A DNA stretch of 64,000 bases from Cymbomonas tetramitiformis (GCA_001247695.2 LGRX02003783.1:43481-107480); one strand, 5' to 3'; numbered from the stretch's first letter, positions 8,101 to 18,260 are shown. Translations and numbers: made by a program. Notes: generated by a model not told the origin, from the letters alone.

Positions 8101-10287
8101 GGCATGCAGGGCATCGTGGAAGTCCTCCGGCATGTATTTGAGTATTTCATTTGGGGTTCTGTTAGGGCGTGGCGCTTTGTTATTGTTGAGGGTGTGTACC
8201 GCTTTGCTGTATCCTTGCCTGCTAATGGTGAGGTCCAGTACAACTGTGCTAGGTCTTGCCGCTTTCACTAGGCGCTCCTTCTGGGCCGGGTCCTCCCATG
8301 GTGGGGGGTTTGGGTCCGGTGAACTACGGTGTTCCATTTTGTACGGCGCGGAGTGTGCCATGTGGTCCGCAAGCGCGTCTGCTATCTTTCCATGCCCCAC
8401 CGCCAGGTTGCCCTCCCTGTCTTGTAATGCCTGTATGTTCGCAGTGGGGGCGTGCCCTGTCTCTTGTGCCTTCGCATATATCCTTTTGTGGTATCTTTTT
8501 TGGTTGTTCCAGTATTCTCTTACCGTTTTGTCATTGTGTCTTTGCTTGGCCTGTTTCCAGTGTTGTTTGACTACCTGGTGCGCCGCGGACCTTTCTTTTT
8601 TGGCTTGATCAGTGAGCCATTTTAGCCATTCTTTGGTGTCTGCGCTGTCCCTATCGGCAGGGCCTTCTCTTTCGCCCTCCTTCAGGTTTTGTAGGGTTGA
8701 CTGTTCCGTCTGTGCGTTCCGCAGTTGTTGTTTGGTTTTCTTGTACGCCCGCATTTTAAGTATTGCTGTATTTCTTGCCTTCCTATCCTTTTTGCTCATC
8801 AGGAGGTCTGTTGTGGCTCGGTTGGAGGTGCCCCCTACCAATGCGGTCGGGAGTTCCTTGTCTTTAATCGCACATTTATTTGCTCTAGTGAGTATGTCAA
8901 GGACTGCTTCCCCTGCCCTGTCAATGGTGGCATGCGCCACTTGCTTGTTGCCCTCCTCGCTGCATTGGGTGGCCATCTCCGTTATTTGCCTGAGCTCGGC
9001 CGTCTTGGCATAGTCGTGCGTTCTGAGGAGGGTGCTTTGGAGCGTTTCCCTACCGGTTTTGTTAAGTGGTGTGTCCAGTTTTATGTGCCCCGGTCGAGGG
9101 TCGTGGTCCACATACGGTTCATGGGTGCCAACGCTGTCCAGCTTTAGGGTTGCCATGCTCACCATTTCGTGGTCGCTCGTATGGTGTTGGGTGAGGTGTG
9201 TGCTGTCACTTATTGTGTACTGCGCACTTTTGTTTTTTGGCGCTAGCCATCTGTCAATATTTCTGTTTTTTGCCCAGTTCAGGGTGGTGTTGACTGACGG
9301 CCCTACATTGTGGAGGTCAAGCATTTCAGTGAGCTTCCTCCACTGTTTGTCGGTCGTTTTGACGCCTTTGCCCGTGCTGGTGTTGCTCGCATTGAGGTCC
9401 CCACCTATGACCACGTGCTCATTTGCTATCGTCTCTGTTCTCTGCAGTAGGTTGGTTGTGTATTTTAATAGTTTGTCCCTGGTTTTCCACTCCTCCGTGC
9501 CCGGGGGGTTGTATATGCCCAGCACATGGTATAGCACATCTCCTGGGAGGTGTAGCACTACGTGCAGGAGGTATCCCTCCAGGTGACGTGTGGGGACTAC
9601 ATGGTGGTTGTGCGCGTGGCTATAGGGGTTGCTGAGGAGCATCACTACCCCTCCCCTCGCCGTGCACTCGCTCGTGTCCCTCCCTTCCCGTGTTTCGGCT
9701 CTTGAGCCTATCGCGGTGAATCGCATGTCCCTGAATTTTCTTATTGCACTGTCATGTGCATGCTTCACTTCTGTGAGCACTGTCACATGCAGCCCCTGTT
9801 GGTTGTCATATCTGCCTTTGACCACCTCTGCAAGGTCAAGGCAGGCATCGCTTTGTCCTGCAATGTTCCATGTAAGCATGTGCAGACGGTCTTCCCCTAT
9901 ATCTGTCTTTTTCGGTTCCGTGAGGGGGGGTGGGTATTGGCGAGGTTGTTGTGGAACTACCTGTGCGTCCTCCTGCATGTCGCCTACTTTTTCCCATCTC
10001 CCAGTTGGGTCGGCCGGGTGTCGCATTTCCATTGTGTCTGTTGTTTCTTCATCCGAGTAGGGTTCCGGTTCTTCCTGTTCTTCCTGCTCACCCTCACTGG
10101 CATCCGGCAGTTTTTTGGGGACCAGCCTGTGGAGCCATTTCCATATGTCCAGTTGTGTCGTACGGCTCTTGCGCATTGCTGTGCGTGTTTTCTGTGCGTC
10201 GCATCTTCTTTCTTTGTCCTGCTGCACCCGACTCCCTCCGCTTCCGCTCGCGCCCGACTCCCTCAGGAGGGCCCTCAGACCTTTCAA
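5137..10287 (-). CDS. LINE polyprotein: APE endonuclease and reverse transcriptase
   Basis: Large open frame of about 1,700 residues. The first ATG is at 10176; the open frame extends upstream to about 10410 without an earlier ATG. Endonuclease motifs in order: LTWNIAGQSD, VTVLTEVKHAH (catalytic Glu), GGDLNASNT, and HTSDHEMV (Asp-His pair). Reverse transcriptase follows: YRPIALLEGVFKLYT, YVDFENAYGSVDHNKLL, RGLLQGDIMSPLLF, and the active-site FVDD in GAFVDDLLIL. The remaining 700 residues are a charged region with no domain I recognise. The frame stops at a TAG (5137-5139) and continues in frame in the next segment. It is encoded antisense to the host gene. Confidence 0.87.
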   Translation of the reverse strand: MKGLRALLRESGASGSGGSRVQQDKERRCDAQKTRTAMRKSRTTQLDIWKWLHRLVPKKLPDASEGEQEEQEEPEPYSDEETTDTMEMRHPADPTGRWEKVGDMQEDAQVVPQQPRQYPPPLTEPKKTDIGEDRLHMLTWNIAGQSDACLDLAEVVKGRYDNQQGLHVTVLTEVKHAHDSAIRKFRDMRFTAIGSRAETREGRDTSECTARGGVVMLLSNPYSHAHNHHVVPTRHLEGYLLHVVLHLPGDVLYHVLGIYNPPGTEEWKTRDKLLKYTTNLLQRTETIANEHVVIGGDLNASNTSTGKGVKTTDKQWRKLTEMLDLHNVGPSVNTTLNWAKNRNIDRWLAPKNKSAQYTISDSTHLTQHHTSDHEMVSMATLKLDSVGTHEPYVDHDPRPGHIKLDTPLNKTGRETLQSTLLRTHDYAKTAELRQITEMATQCSEEGNKQVAHATIDRAGEAVLDILTRANKCAIKDKELPTALVGGTSNRATTDLLMSKKDRKARNTAILKMRAYKKTKQQLRNAQTEQSTLQNLKEGEREGPADRDSADTKEWLKWLTDQAKKERSAAHQVVKQHWKQAKQRHNDKTVREYWNNQKRYHKRIYAKAQETGHAPTANIQALQDREGNLAVGHGKIADALADHMAHSAPYKMEHRSSPDPNPPPWEDPAQKERLVKAARPSTVVLDLTISRQGYSKAVHTLNNNKAPRPNRTPNEILKYMPEDFHDALHALMLEMWNSKHVPLTWILKRGTFCFHHKKGDVTLQQNYRPIALLEGVFKLYTSQIASMLSTFCETQGILAQAQEGSREKRNTLRQLTRVTNAIEDANVSGRELHGLYVDFENAYGSVDHNKLLHIMQYLGIPDDLTQVVRDVLGTQSHDTMSMNTRVGGETSLRTVQVQRGLLQGDIMSPLLFIIYQEPLLRWLEVGEHGYQHKYAAEQEWLGPHRTTAGAFVDDLLILCPTILHMRAQLHKLQAFSQWSELKINLTKAAITGMKNGAHIPEKLHADLKTIGADGKLSHFKILKPNETYKYLGVLLTFSGNWDEEKRTAREEMNHRIQALLRSPMTPDQKEYSLHSAILGKFRYGLQLHLGLYTAGEIDDFNKVIGGATKNIQGLPRNGTPNIFTTQEKERFGLGMVPLQAVYAQSIWSGVLEAMHNEEDKGAVRGLAWRQINLMSRLRMSHVSRSTRGLVEHHSTTRMNCTDLDKLWGGHQTKYNTLRKLNALLRYNITPQGTEGMLQQLQTPMPKITEQLREATKRKSDKEMEGTTRKTKVGKIMDGDLPAPPGWQTVYTDQTAKLKVPKDTPTTIHFTTCLKLFTHFPDLAFLITQDGQKALSQQNIRKQCTDAALKTYRDAIAKGMAHLYPYLCEAQPWDVATPGDFYVSNANRRLKQQYRYTPCKGPLDSHTMRTNLPRLNPEQLQANMAEWEARLVPREEIHRQLSLHPLTRINEMEDTEQRQGDEEDQQDPHYQAQTKWADEVDPMVEKIEVCQFERGQTVDKPKEIVAMRTLLVNPTDPHSLITQYRTQWQHPGGEDSYTWSTQETMVDYLKLAKRRGQSATTFPTLKRRLRARGSKVTHPRGLREILAGRPNRGQAWPTLHAENLTLDPTETNPEQDIANNREHYCHIRLEGELAHSYHRNGKYIGTLTKEKLNRLHERYTQAVGTAHNQTPHQSTLRTELWEDHKIRVSTFEEEIGHLLIRYSSKEEKEERKKNLQNH

Positions 10288-10330
10288 GATTTCCGGACGG
10301 CGCGAAAAAGCAATCTCTCTCGTTGAAAAC

Positions 10331-11016
10331 GCTTGATCACAGCTCGCATGGTGAAACGCCGCGAAAGCTAGCCAATCATCTCGCAGCGGCTGAGATGATT
10401 TTGCGGCATTTCAGCAAAAGCCTGTGAACTCAGATTGTGTGTCACTCGAGCTTCCCGCACACTCACAAAGCACCGGGGCCTGTCTCGCGGTGACGGACCC
10501 GATACAGTGAATAGAGTGGCATGATGGCAGCAGTGCATCTGCACCGTTGCCGTTATCTACGACCCTGAGCTGTTGTGCAATGTTTGAGATCTAAACAGGC
10601 CCCGCACTTGGGGCTCCTCAGGTCTTGATAGGGTTTGAGTCCCTGCCAGCGCCACTGACCCTACGCAGTCGTTACAACATTCTTAGTAGCAGAGAGCGCA
10701 GATTCCAACATCACCCAGCCACTTGAGAGTTAACCCAGCTACAGCCAACCCATCGAGGAGCCGCGCCCAGCCAACCCACTGGCCACCAAATGCCCTCGCC
10801 ACGAGGGCCGGCGCAAGCGAGCCTCCATCTGTGCGGCAAACGCATCTACGAAAATCGCAGTGTGCTATCAAGTCCGCATGGCGCACTCTGACTGGAGCAA
10901 TGGAGATCGAGGAGCAGTGGAGTATTTGGTAGTGACAGGGATGAGGAATGTAGCTTCGGCGCAAACACTTGAAGGGGCGGGGCGGGTGAGGTGCGTGCTG
11001 AGTTGCAGCGTCTTAC
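10331..11016. other. Remaining intron sequence between LINE and HECT exon
   Basis: No coding frame, RNA gene or repeat recognised. It ends in the acceptor of the next HECT exon. Confidence 0.4.
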
Positions 11017-12928
11017 TTGCCTGCGAAGGACAACCGAGAGCTGCACACGTTCCGTATGATCGGCCGCATCCTCGTCAAGAGCATCATCGACCGGCGGCCG
11101 ATACCCATGCGCCTGGCGCCGTCCGTGTTCAAGTATTTATTGGGCATACGGCCCACGCTGCGCGATTTGGAGCTCTATGACAGGTGCCCCCATCACCTCC
11201 TTTGGCGGTCCTTGTGACCTGCTCCGTCATGACTGGCCGAGGAGGAGCTCAGTCGCAAGCTCTCATCTCCCTGCGGCATTGCACATTCGCGAATGAACTA
11301 GCGCGGCCTCGCCATGATTGGATCAGTCGTGCGAGCTCTGATCTGTGCCAAAACCGCCTTTGACATCGGCTTTCATCTGCACCGTCTACACCGAAGTGCG
11401 AGCGGGCCGACTGTATTTCGGTGAAGCAGGCATGGTCGGGCAGCACATCGTGGCACTCTTTTATAAGATGCGCCACCCAGATTATGACCTCCGCGCCACG
11501 CCGCGGGTGCCACGTCGGATTTTCCAGAATCTGGATTGCAGCCTCCAAGAAGGGACCTGCTGCGCACACCGAACAGCTTGGGTGCCAGCTAGACAGGTAT
11601 GGTGTGCTGCATGGCACCACGGATCTCTCACTGGGAAGAGCGGCGGGGGGGACCTGGCTGCTCCGCACGGCTGGATTGCGCAGGACTCTGGCGACGACCC
11701 TGCGGGAGGTGTTGCTGAGGCCCGCCGGGAACCTGCACCTGTTCCTCGGGGAGGACCAGCGCCCCGTCACCGACAGCAACAAGGCTGCGTACGTGCATGA
11801 GCGCGTGTGGGAGGTGCTGGTGGGCTGCCGCGAGCAGCAGCTGCGCGCTGTCAAAGAGGGCTTCGAAGAGGTTGATCTCTGCTCTTACATCCAGGTGCGC
11901 GCCGTAGGGACCTGCGTGGGTTTGCTGCAGGCCAGCCTCACCCTCTGTCTTCTGTGGACGGTGCAATCCCGCCTCCTCTGTGCACAGGGTGCGCCGAGCT
12001 GGCCTGTGCGCGGCAGCCTCAGAGGAATGCGGTCACTTTGGAGGGAGCGCTGCGCCCGTCCAGGCATGACCGTCTTCTCAGCATGCCCGGGCCATGACCG
12101 TCTTCTCGGCATGCCCGGGCCATGACCGTCGCCCCGCGTTACGCCACTGCCAGACTCAGTGTGATGGGCCCCGCGTGCCGCAGCATCGCCTTTAGCCGCT
12201 GTCCTGCGCGCTGGGCGGCAGGTATTCACGTGTGCAGACTTGATGCTCCTGGTGTGTGGCGATGAGCACATCCACCCCAACATGGTGATTAACCTGCTGT
12301 CCTTCAACCCGGTGGACTGGCCGAGCCGAAGTTGCACTCCATCGCATCTCTGTGAGGTTGGGTCCTGCCCTCTGCTCGCACCACTCCGCAAGTGAAGCTG
12401 AGGGGCTCCCCCTCTAGATGCACCTGCCCATCCACTTACCCTCGTTGCGCGCCGTCCACGATGCTCTGTGACTGCCGCGCCACGCTGTGGCCCTTCCTGA
12501 ATGTATGTATGGAGATGTGTGGAGGCCGGATGGAGTGCATGGCGTGGTCGGTCAGTTTTGCATACTGCTCAACGTGCCTTCACTGCAAGTGTCCATTATG
12601 CTGTGCTCAGCTTTCTGCTGATTGCCAATGGGGTCTCGCTGACGCTGTGGCCTCTGGTCTGCTGTGCGGAGCCCTGCAGGTGATTCAGGAGATGGAGCCC
12701 AATGAACTGCGGAGGTTCTTGCAGTTTGTCACATCTCAGGGCACCATTATTCGGGGAACGTGCTCTCCACTCAATGTGCAAATGTGCCCCACCAGCAACC
12801 GTCTGCCCGTAGGCCGCACCTGCTTCCGGCGGCTGGATCTACCGGATTACGAGAACATCGAGGTGCTGCGCCAGAAGTTAAAGACTGCTCTCAGTGCGAT
12901 TGATGATGCAGGGTTTGGCATGGTCTGA
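11017..12928 (+). CDS. Kinase-like/HECT fusion gene, 3' exons with catalytic cysteine
   Basis: Continuation of the HECT domain after the LINE-bearing intron. Exons seen: about 11017/11029-11181 (FRMIGRILVKSIIDRRPIP, ending LRDLELYD); about 11690-11895 (VTDSNKAAYVHERVWEVL, REQQLRAVKEGFEEVDL); 12228-about 12330 after acceptor gtgtgcag (LMLLVCGDEHIHPN, LLSFNPVDW); and 12680-12928 (VIQEMEPNELRRFLQFVTS to the TGA). The last exon holds LPVGRTCFRRLDLPDY, where the Cys of TCF is the expected thioester-forming residue, and ends GFGMV, the usual hydrophobic HECT tail. A conserved stretch between YD and VTDSN is not clearly placed and may sit in an exon at 11400-11690. High GC and GT-AG boundaries match the 5' exons. 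The domain looks complete and functional despite the large intron. Confidence 0.82.
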
Positions 12929-15213
12929 GTGTGCCTGGCCTCACTGTAGATTAGGATACCTTGAAGTCGCCGGCACCTTTGCGCAGTGGCCAGACACATC
13001 GCCTCGTGAATTTGCAAGAATGCGGCAGGGGCTGTTGAGAACGGACTCTTGATGAAGATAGAATAGCTTGGGTGTAGGGATGACACGTGAAAAGCGAAGA
13101 TATCTCTCTTGTCGAAACGTCTGTGGGTGGTCCCATAGGAGCACTGCACAGCTTGAATGGAATCTTTCACTTTGATCAACTCTGGCGGTAGCAGGCCCAG
13201 CAATCCAAACGTGCTAGCCTCTATTCCAGTGTCCTGAGTTGTGCGACGAGGTAGGGAGACCCAGCATTATGACGAAGATAAACGCCTCTAGGTTGTGCAC
13301 CCGTCAAAATTTTCACTGAATATGTGAACAACCGCATTTGACTTCTTCGACGTAATATAAACTAAGAAGTTGTGCGAACGGCCATTCACTGCTTTGTAGA
13401 TTCCAAAGTGCATATTGATATTAGCACATTCCTACGCTTGTATGGGAACTGAAAGATATGAGTGACATGAAGGGACCACTGAATCATATAGCCCCAGCCA
13501 CGAATTTGTATTGTCAGAGCTGTTGGTGTCTGTATGTGTATCTTGTACATAACGGTGGCATCGTGTATGTTTTTCAACCGCTGGGCTTTCTATGCCTTAG
13601 TTAGAGACAGTAACAGTTGGTGCCCCCATGTTAACTGGCTCAACCCCAGGGAAAGCAGGTCTAGGCTGACATACAGGCAATGCAAGACGGGAAGAAAGGG
13701 GCCTGGCAGGGGTGTATGGATGTAGAGTACATATTTACATTACGGCAATCGTATTTAGTCGTACATGTTGTTTTCCAGCCCCTTTTATTAACGTCTCAGC
13801 TTTCAGCCAGGAAATTACAGCACCGCTTCCACGAGTTCCGAATATTGGGCCAGGTCCTTTGCCAAATAAGCGCAGTTGCGCATATCACGAAGTGTTGCCA
13901 AAAATTGCAAGGCTCTTACACATAGCAGCATTATTGTGAATGATTACCCGGGGAGGCTGATCGATGGATGTGTTGCCTGTTCTATCCTTACATCAGTGTT
14001 CAGTTTATTTGAATTCCAGCAGTTCCATGTTTTACACTTATTGTGCAATTAATGGTGTGTTTACTCTGGTTCCTTCAGCCCAAGTGGCATGTCATCATTG
14101 GGCACAACGCACTGAGCGAGATGCTACACAGTTTGCATCATGCAACGTGCACCTCTACTATGTACTAAGAACCTGACATTTCTCTGATTAGTGGCACAGG
14201 TCTGTAATATTTTGCTGGCACAATTAGGTACACCTCAGTGAGGGTTGCGCCTTCACTTGCGTGTGCAGTACTGTATGCCATGTCGTAATGTGGAAGCACG
14301 TTGAGTTGTCGGGTTCGCTCCTTCGCACAAAATAGCGCATGTGTAAATATACAATGAGCAGCTTATCAGCGCATCGCTTGCACCTACAAGAGGCAGTGGA
14401 AGCAGCTGAGTCATCAGCTTGTTTGTGTAGGCCTGCAGCAGCATATCCCTTCCTGCTGCACTAAAGGAATCCACTGAAGATTTTAAAGGGCAGTGACAAT
14501 TTGACAACCACTACTGCCACCGCAGGCATCATGCACCTAGCGAAAATTGAGCGAAAACTGAGCGTTGCAGGAGACATGGAGCATCGCTTACGGCTAATAA
14601 ACCCCGTATGCACGACAGGATGTATACTACAACACCATAGCCTATATAAAATATGTGCACAGTGTGTAAGACATCATCTCAAAGCACACGCATCCCTCGC
14701 AGGAGATTATTGCTTGATGGAAAAAAATCTTATATATGGAAATAAAATAGGACGCCTTATTCGGTTTGTGCATGCAAGTATACAACGCACGCATAATTTA
14801 TGGTTCGTACTCGGAAATAAAATAGCATACTATATACTACTTTGCTATTAACTAGTTCTATACAAACTATGCACACCATCGCATCTATCCATATAACATA
14901 AATTAAGAGTTTTGGTATCTGATGTTTGCCAATGCTATATGGCTGACGTGGAATGTGGGGACACATGTTAGACATAATGGGGGAAATTATTTTCAAAGTA
15001 TTTGGAAAGATTCATTAAGTATAGGATGGCATCGTTGGGCAACATGCGTATTTTTGCCATTTGCAGGAAGACGATGATGTCTACACTCGGCTACGCAATT
15101 ATTCAACGTGTGCGTATGCTCATACGCCCATGTTCCACGCGCAACATGTGACTTGTCGTGGTATTATTGCGACTTTTGGGGGGCTGCGGAGATCGGCGTA
15201 TATTATCGGTTGG
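12929..15213. other. Non-coding region downstream of the HECT gene
   Basis: AT-rich relative to the upstream gene. No frame over about 116 codons shows family features. It should contain the HECT gene 3' UTR and the shared 3' region with the convergent paraoxonase-like gene. No tRNA, terminator or repeat was recognised. Confidence 0.4.
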
Positions 15214-16599
15214 TCATATCAACTTTTTGCAAACAAGGGCATGCACATCGAAAGGAGATCCTAGCACAAAGAAATCCCCGTACTGAATCGCCGCAGATGT
15301 CGCAGACATTTTGAGTCCATCCAAGCTGAAACACTCTGAGGTATTGACATGATACATGCCATCATGCGGGCTTTTCCTGATTGGAAGGAAACCCCCTGGG
15401 ACGATGCATTCATTGAAATCTGCATGTGGGTCTCCAAAACACTTGGATAATTGAGGCGCATCAGTTATACTTCCGACATGAATATCTCCTGAGGCTACAT
15501 CGTACTCGATATTATCGATCATCCATGGTGTCGGAATCCCCTGCACCTTGTCACTAAGCGTGCCATCGTCATTTATGTGAAATACGCTGACGCTGGGATC
15601 CAGAGTATCTGCGACAAATAAAAGGGACCGCTCCGGATTTATAGTGATGCCATTTGCCATGTAGAATCCTCTTGCAACATTATCACATGTGGTTGTCTTA
15701 CACACTCCCTCTTTTCTCAGTTCGAATTTGCATCTGGTTACAACCGTGCTAGGAAATGTGACCCACATTAAGTCCACAGGGGCAGTGTGCAGTATGCGAC
15801 GAATGATGTCTGTCCAGCCAGCCATTTCCCCATGTATACCATGTGAAGGCATGCCGACTGCTTTCCACTGCGTCACGTATATCTCACTGCCATTGCGACC
15901 TTCCACTACATTATTCAGTGTTCCTCGACCAAACAGGGGACTACAAATATGCCCGACATACGATAATCGGGGTACTGATCTTACTATAGAACGGTCACTC
16001 ATAAAGCCAAAATCCTCTTCGATAACATCAAATATCTCGACAATGCTGCCGATGTCGCCGAATGGATGACTTACAACATACAATCTGCGTGTTTTGTTCG
16101 AGAAGAAAAAACCGTGTGGCTGAAATGGGACGTTAGGGGGACGTCCGATTAATTCGATAGTCTCGAAATCATAATACCGCGATGATTGATTGTTTTCATT
16201 TCGTAAATCGATTGCTAAGATACCCCCTGGGGACGCCTTACAAAAATCGTTGAAGACAGCGTGTAATGATCCCGAAGTGACGAAAAATATCCCATCTCGA
16301 TAATGGGTTATATCCTCTGTCGAGCGCATGCCCCCTGGGAGAAGCAATTGCGTACACGCTAGGCTATCCCCGCGTTGCCCAGTATCCTCCACGATATATG
16401 GACGCTGCTTATATACGGTATAAAGTCGCATTGCAATCGGTGCGAACGCAGAGAGCGCCCCGACCAGCAGGACCGACACACGCAAAACTACATGCTTACG
16501 CGCGCCCATTTGGCTGCTCCGCCCAGTATTCCCGACACATCGTGCCGATCGATGTTGCTGTTTATCATCGCCAAAACTATTTCGATGCATCGTTGGCAT
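15214..16599 (-). CDS. Paraoxonase-family esterase/lactonase with signal anchor
   Basis: About 461 residues from the ATG at 16599, uninterrupted by introns. A hydrophobic segment (VVLRVSVLLVGALSAFAP) near residues 37-55 should be a signal peptide or anchor, placing the enzyme in the secretory pathway or outside the cell. The rest follows the six-bladed beta-propeller of paraoxonases (PON): STEDITHYRDG (Glu-Asp calcium pair), PGGILAIDL, QPHGFFF (the catalytic-His position in PON1), LNNVVEG (Asn ligand), ANGITINPERS (Asn ligand), IDNIEYD (Asp-Asn ligands), and a C-terminal FDVHALVCKKL. Calcium-binding positions look conserved. PON enzymes are Ca-dependent lactonases/arylesterases. A strictosidine-synthase or SMP-30-like relative is the main alternative. 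Its single exon, among intron-rich genes, could reflect retroposition or transfer. Confidence 0.78.
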   Translation of the reverse strand: MPTMHRNSFGDDKQQHRSARCVGNTGRSSQMGARKHVVLRVSVLLVGALSAFAPIAMRLYTVYKQRPYIVEDTGQRGDSLACTQLLLPGGMRSTEDITHYRDGIFFVTSGSLHAVFNDFCKASPGGILAIDLRNENNQSSRYYDFETIELIGRPPNVPFQPHGFFFSNKTRRLYVVSHPFGDIGSIVEIFDVIEEDFGFMSDRSIVRSVPRLSYVGHICSPLFGRGTLNNVVEGRNGSEIYVTQWKAVGMPSHGIHGEMAGWTDIIRRILHTAPVDLMWVTFPSTVVTRCKFELRKEGVCKTTTCDNVARGFYMANGITINPERSLLFVADTLDPSVSVFHINDDGTLSDKVQGIPTPWMIDNIEYDVASGDIHVGSITDAPQLSKCFGDPHADFNECIVPGGFLPIRKSPHDGMYHVNTSECFSLDGLKMSATSAAIQYGDFFVLGSPFDVHALVCKKLI

Positions 16600-17087
16600 T
16601 GTCACAATACGCACATATGAAGGCACGAATGTGCAGGTACAAATTAGAGGGATCCCTGTGTGATGCCGCTACCTACCGCCTCGTAACGCAAAATATAAAA
16701 ACGGATGCAAACTGATGACGGTCTAGATACATTTTTCACACACATACACATATGTGGGTGCGTGTCTATGCTGAGATATACTCAGAGTGCACAAAGGTAT
16801 TATTGTCAGATATCTCGGTCATTTCAGCAGCTGCAGCCCACGCGATTTGAGGGTATGCAGCACTAACATATACCAAGCCGTAGAGTGTTGCAAATGTAGC
16901 AGAGACCATAGACGCTGTTAGCTCGCGCATGCGCTCCCGCACATCCAACGCACCGAAGATGCGCTTGCACGATACAAACCTCTGCTCCTTATGTTTAAAA
17001 ATAAACGACCCGGTCACATTCCTTTACAACCGCTGCTTCTTATGTTATAGGAGCCGCCGGTCAAATTCTCTTAATTACTTACATAGA

Positions 17088-17160
17088 TACCTTACCTCGA
17101 TCAGCAAAGCTCGAATCCCAACGGGCGGCGATGACTGAAGCTCGATCTCACGATCGTCGA
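17088..17160 (+). repeat. Dispersed repeat copy A (pair with 32615-32690)
   Basis: Shares AGCAAAGCTCGAA, CCCAACGGGC and GATGAC.GAAGCTCGATCT with 32615-32690 at roughly 80% identity by eye. Both copies contain an ATG followed by a short Arg-rich frame (MTEARS...). It may be the edge of an unrecognised element or a duplicated 5' gene end. Confidence 0.5.
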
Positions 17161-17949
17161 AGGCATTGCGGCGCCTCGCCCTACTCGCCACCGATTCCGC
17201 GCCCATGTGTCGCGACGCTACACTGACGGTATGGCATGGCAACCATTGTTATTGGCAATTCGATATTATATTATATTATAATATATTATTCGACCATTGT
17301 TATTGGCAATTATGGCAACCATGTCACGATAGCGACACGGCACGGCACGGCGCGGCGCGGCGTGCGCGACGAATGATGAGAAGATCGAACGATCGGATTT
17401 CATACTTCAGATGGCCTAGTGGAGATCTCAACTTGAGAGATCGACGAAGTCTAATAGGAACCTTACTTTTTTTATTGGTAATTATAGAAATGCATTCTTC
17501 CTGGGTAAGATGTTAGCAGATCATGAAATCAAAATTTATCAGTGTAACATGAAAGATGCATGCATGATTGACATCCCATATGTGATATATTTAAATACGG
17601 CAATACCTGAGCAAATGTCGCTCCACCTCTTCCTCCTCCTTTATTATAATGAAATTCTCCTCTGAAATTTCATGTCGGTGCGCGTTGGTTTGGCATTATA
17701 CCAGAAGATGATATTCGCACTAATGAACGATCGGCTTGTGCGTGCTGTCAGTATTAGTATGTCGTTTATATCAGTATTTGCTATTTGCACGAGCGAGCGT
17801 TCTGTGTATTTGACAAGATGAAGATAATGCAATAATTCGTCATACAACCACAAAAACGATTCGCAGAGCAATCCAAGCAGTGGCGTCGAGTCGTTATACT
17901 ATTCCAATTACGACATAAGTTACGACGACGTAGATGTATACTTCAGAAG

Positions 17950-17990
17950 TACATATATTGGGTACTCCAGCCGAAGAGGGCGACACATGG
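17950..17990. repeat. Inverted repeat arm, left (pair with 30779-30830)
   Basis: The reverse complement of this segment (TGTCGCCCTCTTCGGCTGG, AGTACCCAATATATG) matches 30786-30829 with a 9-base insertion. The two arms flank the gypsy insertion, so they may mark the termini of an older element of about 1 kb that the gypsy entered. Confidence 0.45.
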
Positions 17991-18255
17991 CAGTGGTGAA
18001 AAAGCACAATTTTTGGCACCATGATGATGATCGCGACTTATCGCGAATCGATACTGGATGCATCTCTGAGGTCTGAAGAAAAGAAGAACTGAGGCGGAAA
18101 ACCTGTAAGAACAGGAATGCTGACCGTTAGATTACCATTACAGATTGCCAGAACAATCGCAGCAGTCGAATCACGCTTATTTCGCCTGTGAGTTAAAACC
18201 CGTTTGCGGGGGAGGTCTGTTTTGCATTTTTGCAGTGTCTACAAAATTAGACAAG

Positions 18256-18260
18256 ATGGA
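18256..18260. repeat. Target-site duplication ATGGA (left)
   Basis: Matches 30098-30102 exactly and abuts the LTR terminus. Confidence 0.85.

Larger units (their letters stand above)
1700..10330 (-). mobile_element. Dualen/RandI-like LINE retrotransposon, antisense in a HECT-gene intron
   Basis: An 8.6 kb non-LTR retrotransposon in the intron following the exon that ends at 1514. Reading on the minus strand: APE-type endonuclease, reverse transcriptase, RNase H, a Glu/Gln-rich linker and a C-terminal CCHC plus restriction-like-endonuclease-like region. The reading frame is open from about 10287 to 1783 apart from one -1 frameshift at about 4423 and three in-frame stops (TAG 5137, TGA 3878, TAG 2702). 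APE and RLE together is the hallmark of the Dualen/RandI group described from Chlamydomonas. Element limits are approximate: the 3' end lies near hairpins and a T-rich run at 1670-1780, and no target-site duplication was identified. The interruptions suggest a decaying but fairly recent copy. Confidence 0.8.
16627..18255. other. AT-rich intergenic region before the gypsy element
   Basis: No convincing gene. It contains a 19-bp direct repeat, ACCATTGTTATTGGCAATT, at 17242-17260 and 17293-17311 around an AT-only palindromic stretch, a GC-rich GGCACGGC-type run at 17336-17364, and copies of the dispersed and inverted repeats described separately. Confidence 0.45.

Noticed and set aside
15214..16626. 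GTG start at 16626 for the paraoxonase-like gene
   Set aside because: The first ATG in frame is at 16599; the nine upstream codons add nothing recognisable.
17088..17125. tRNA gene suggested by CTCGAATCCC
   Set aside because: No paired T-stem or acceptor stem could be formed; it is part of a dispersed repeat.
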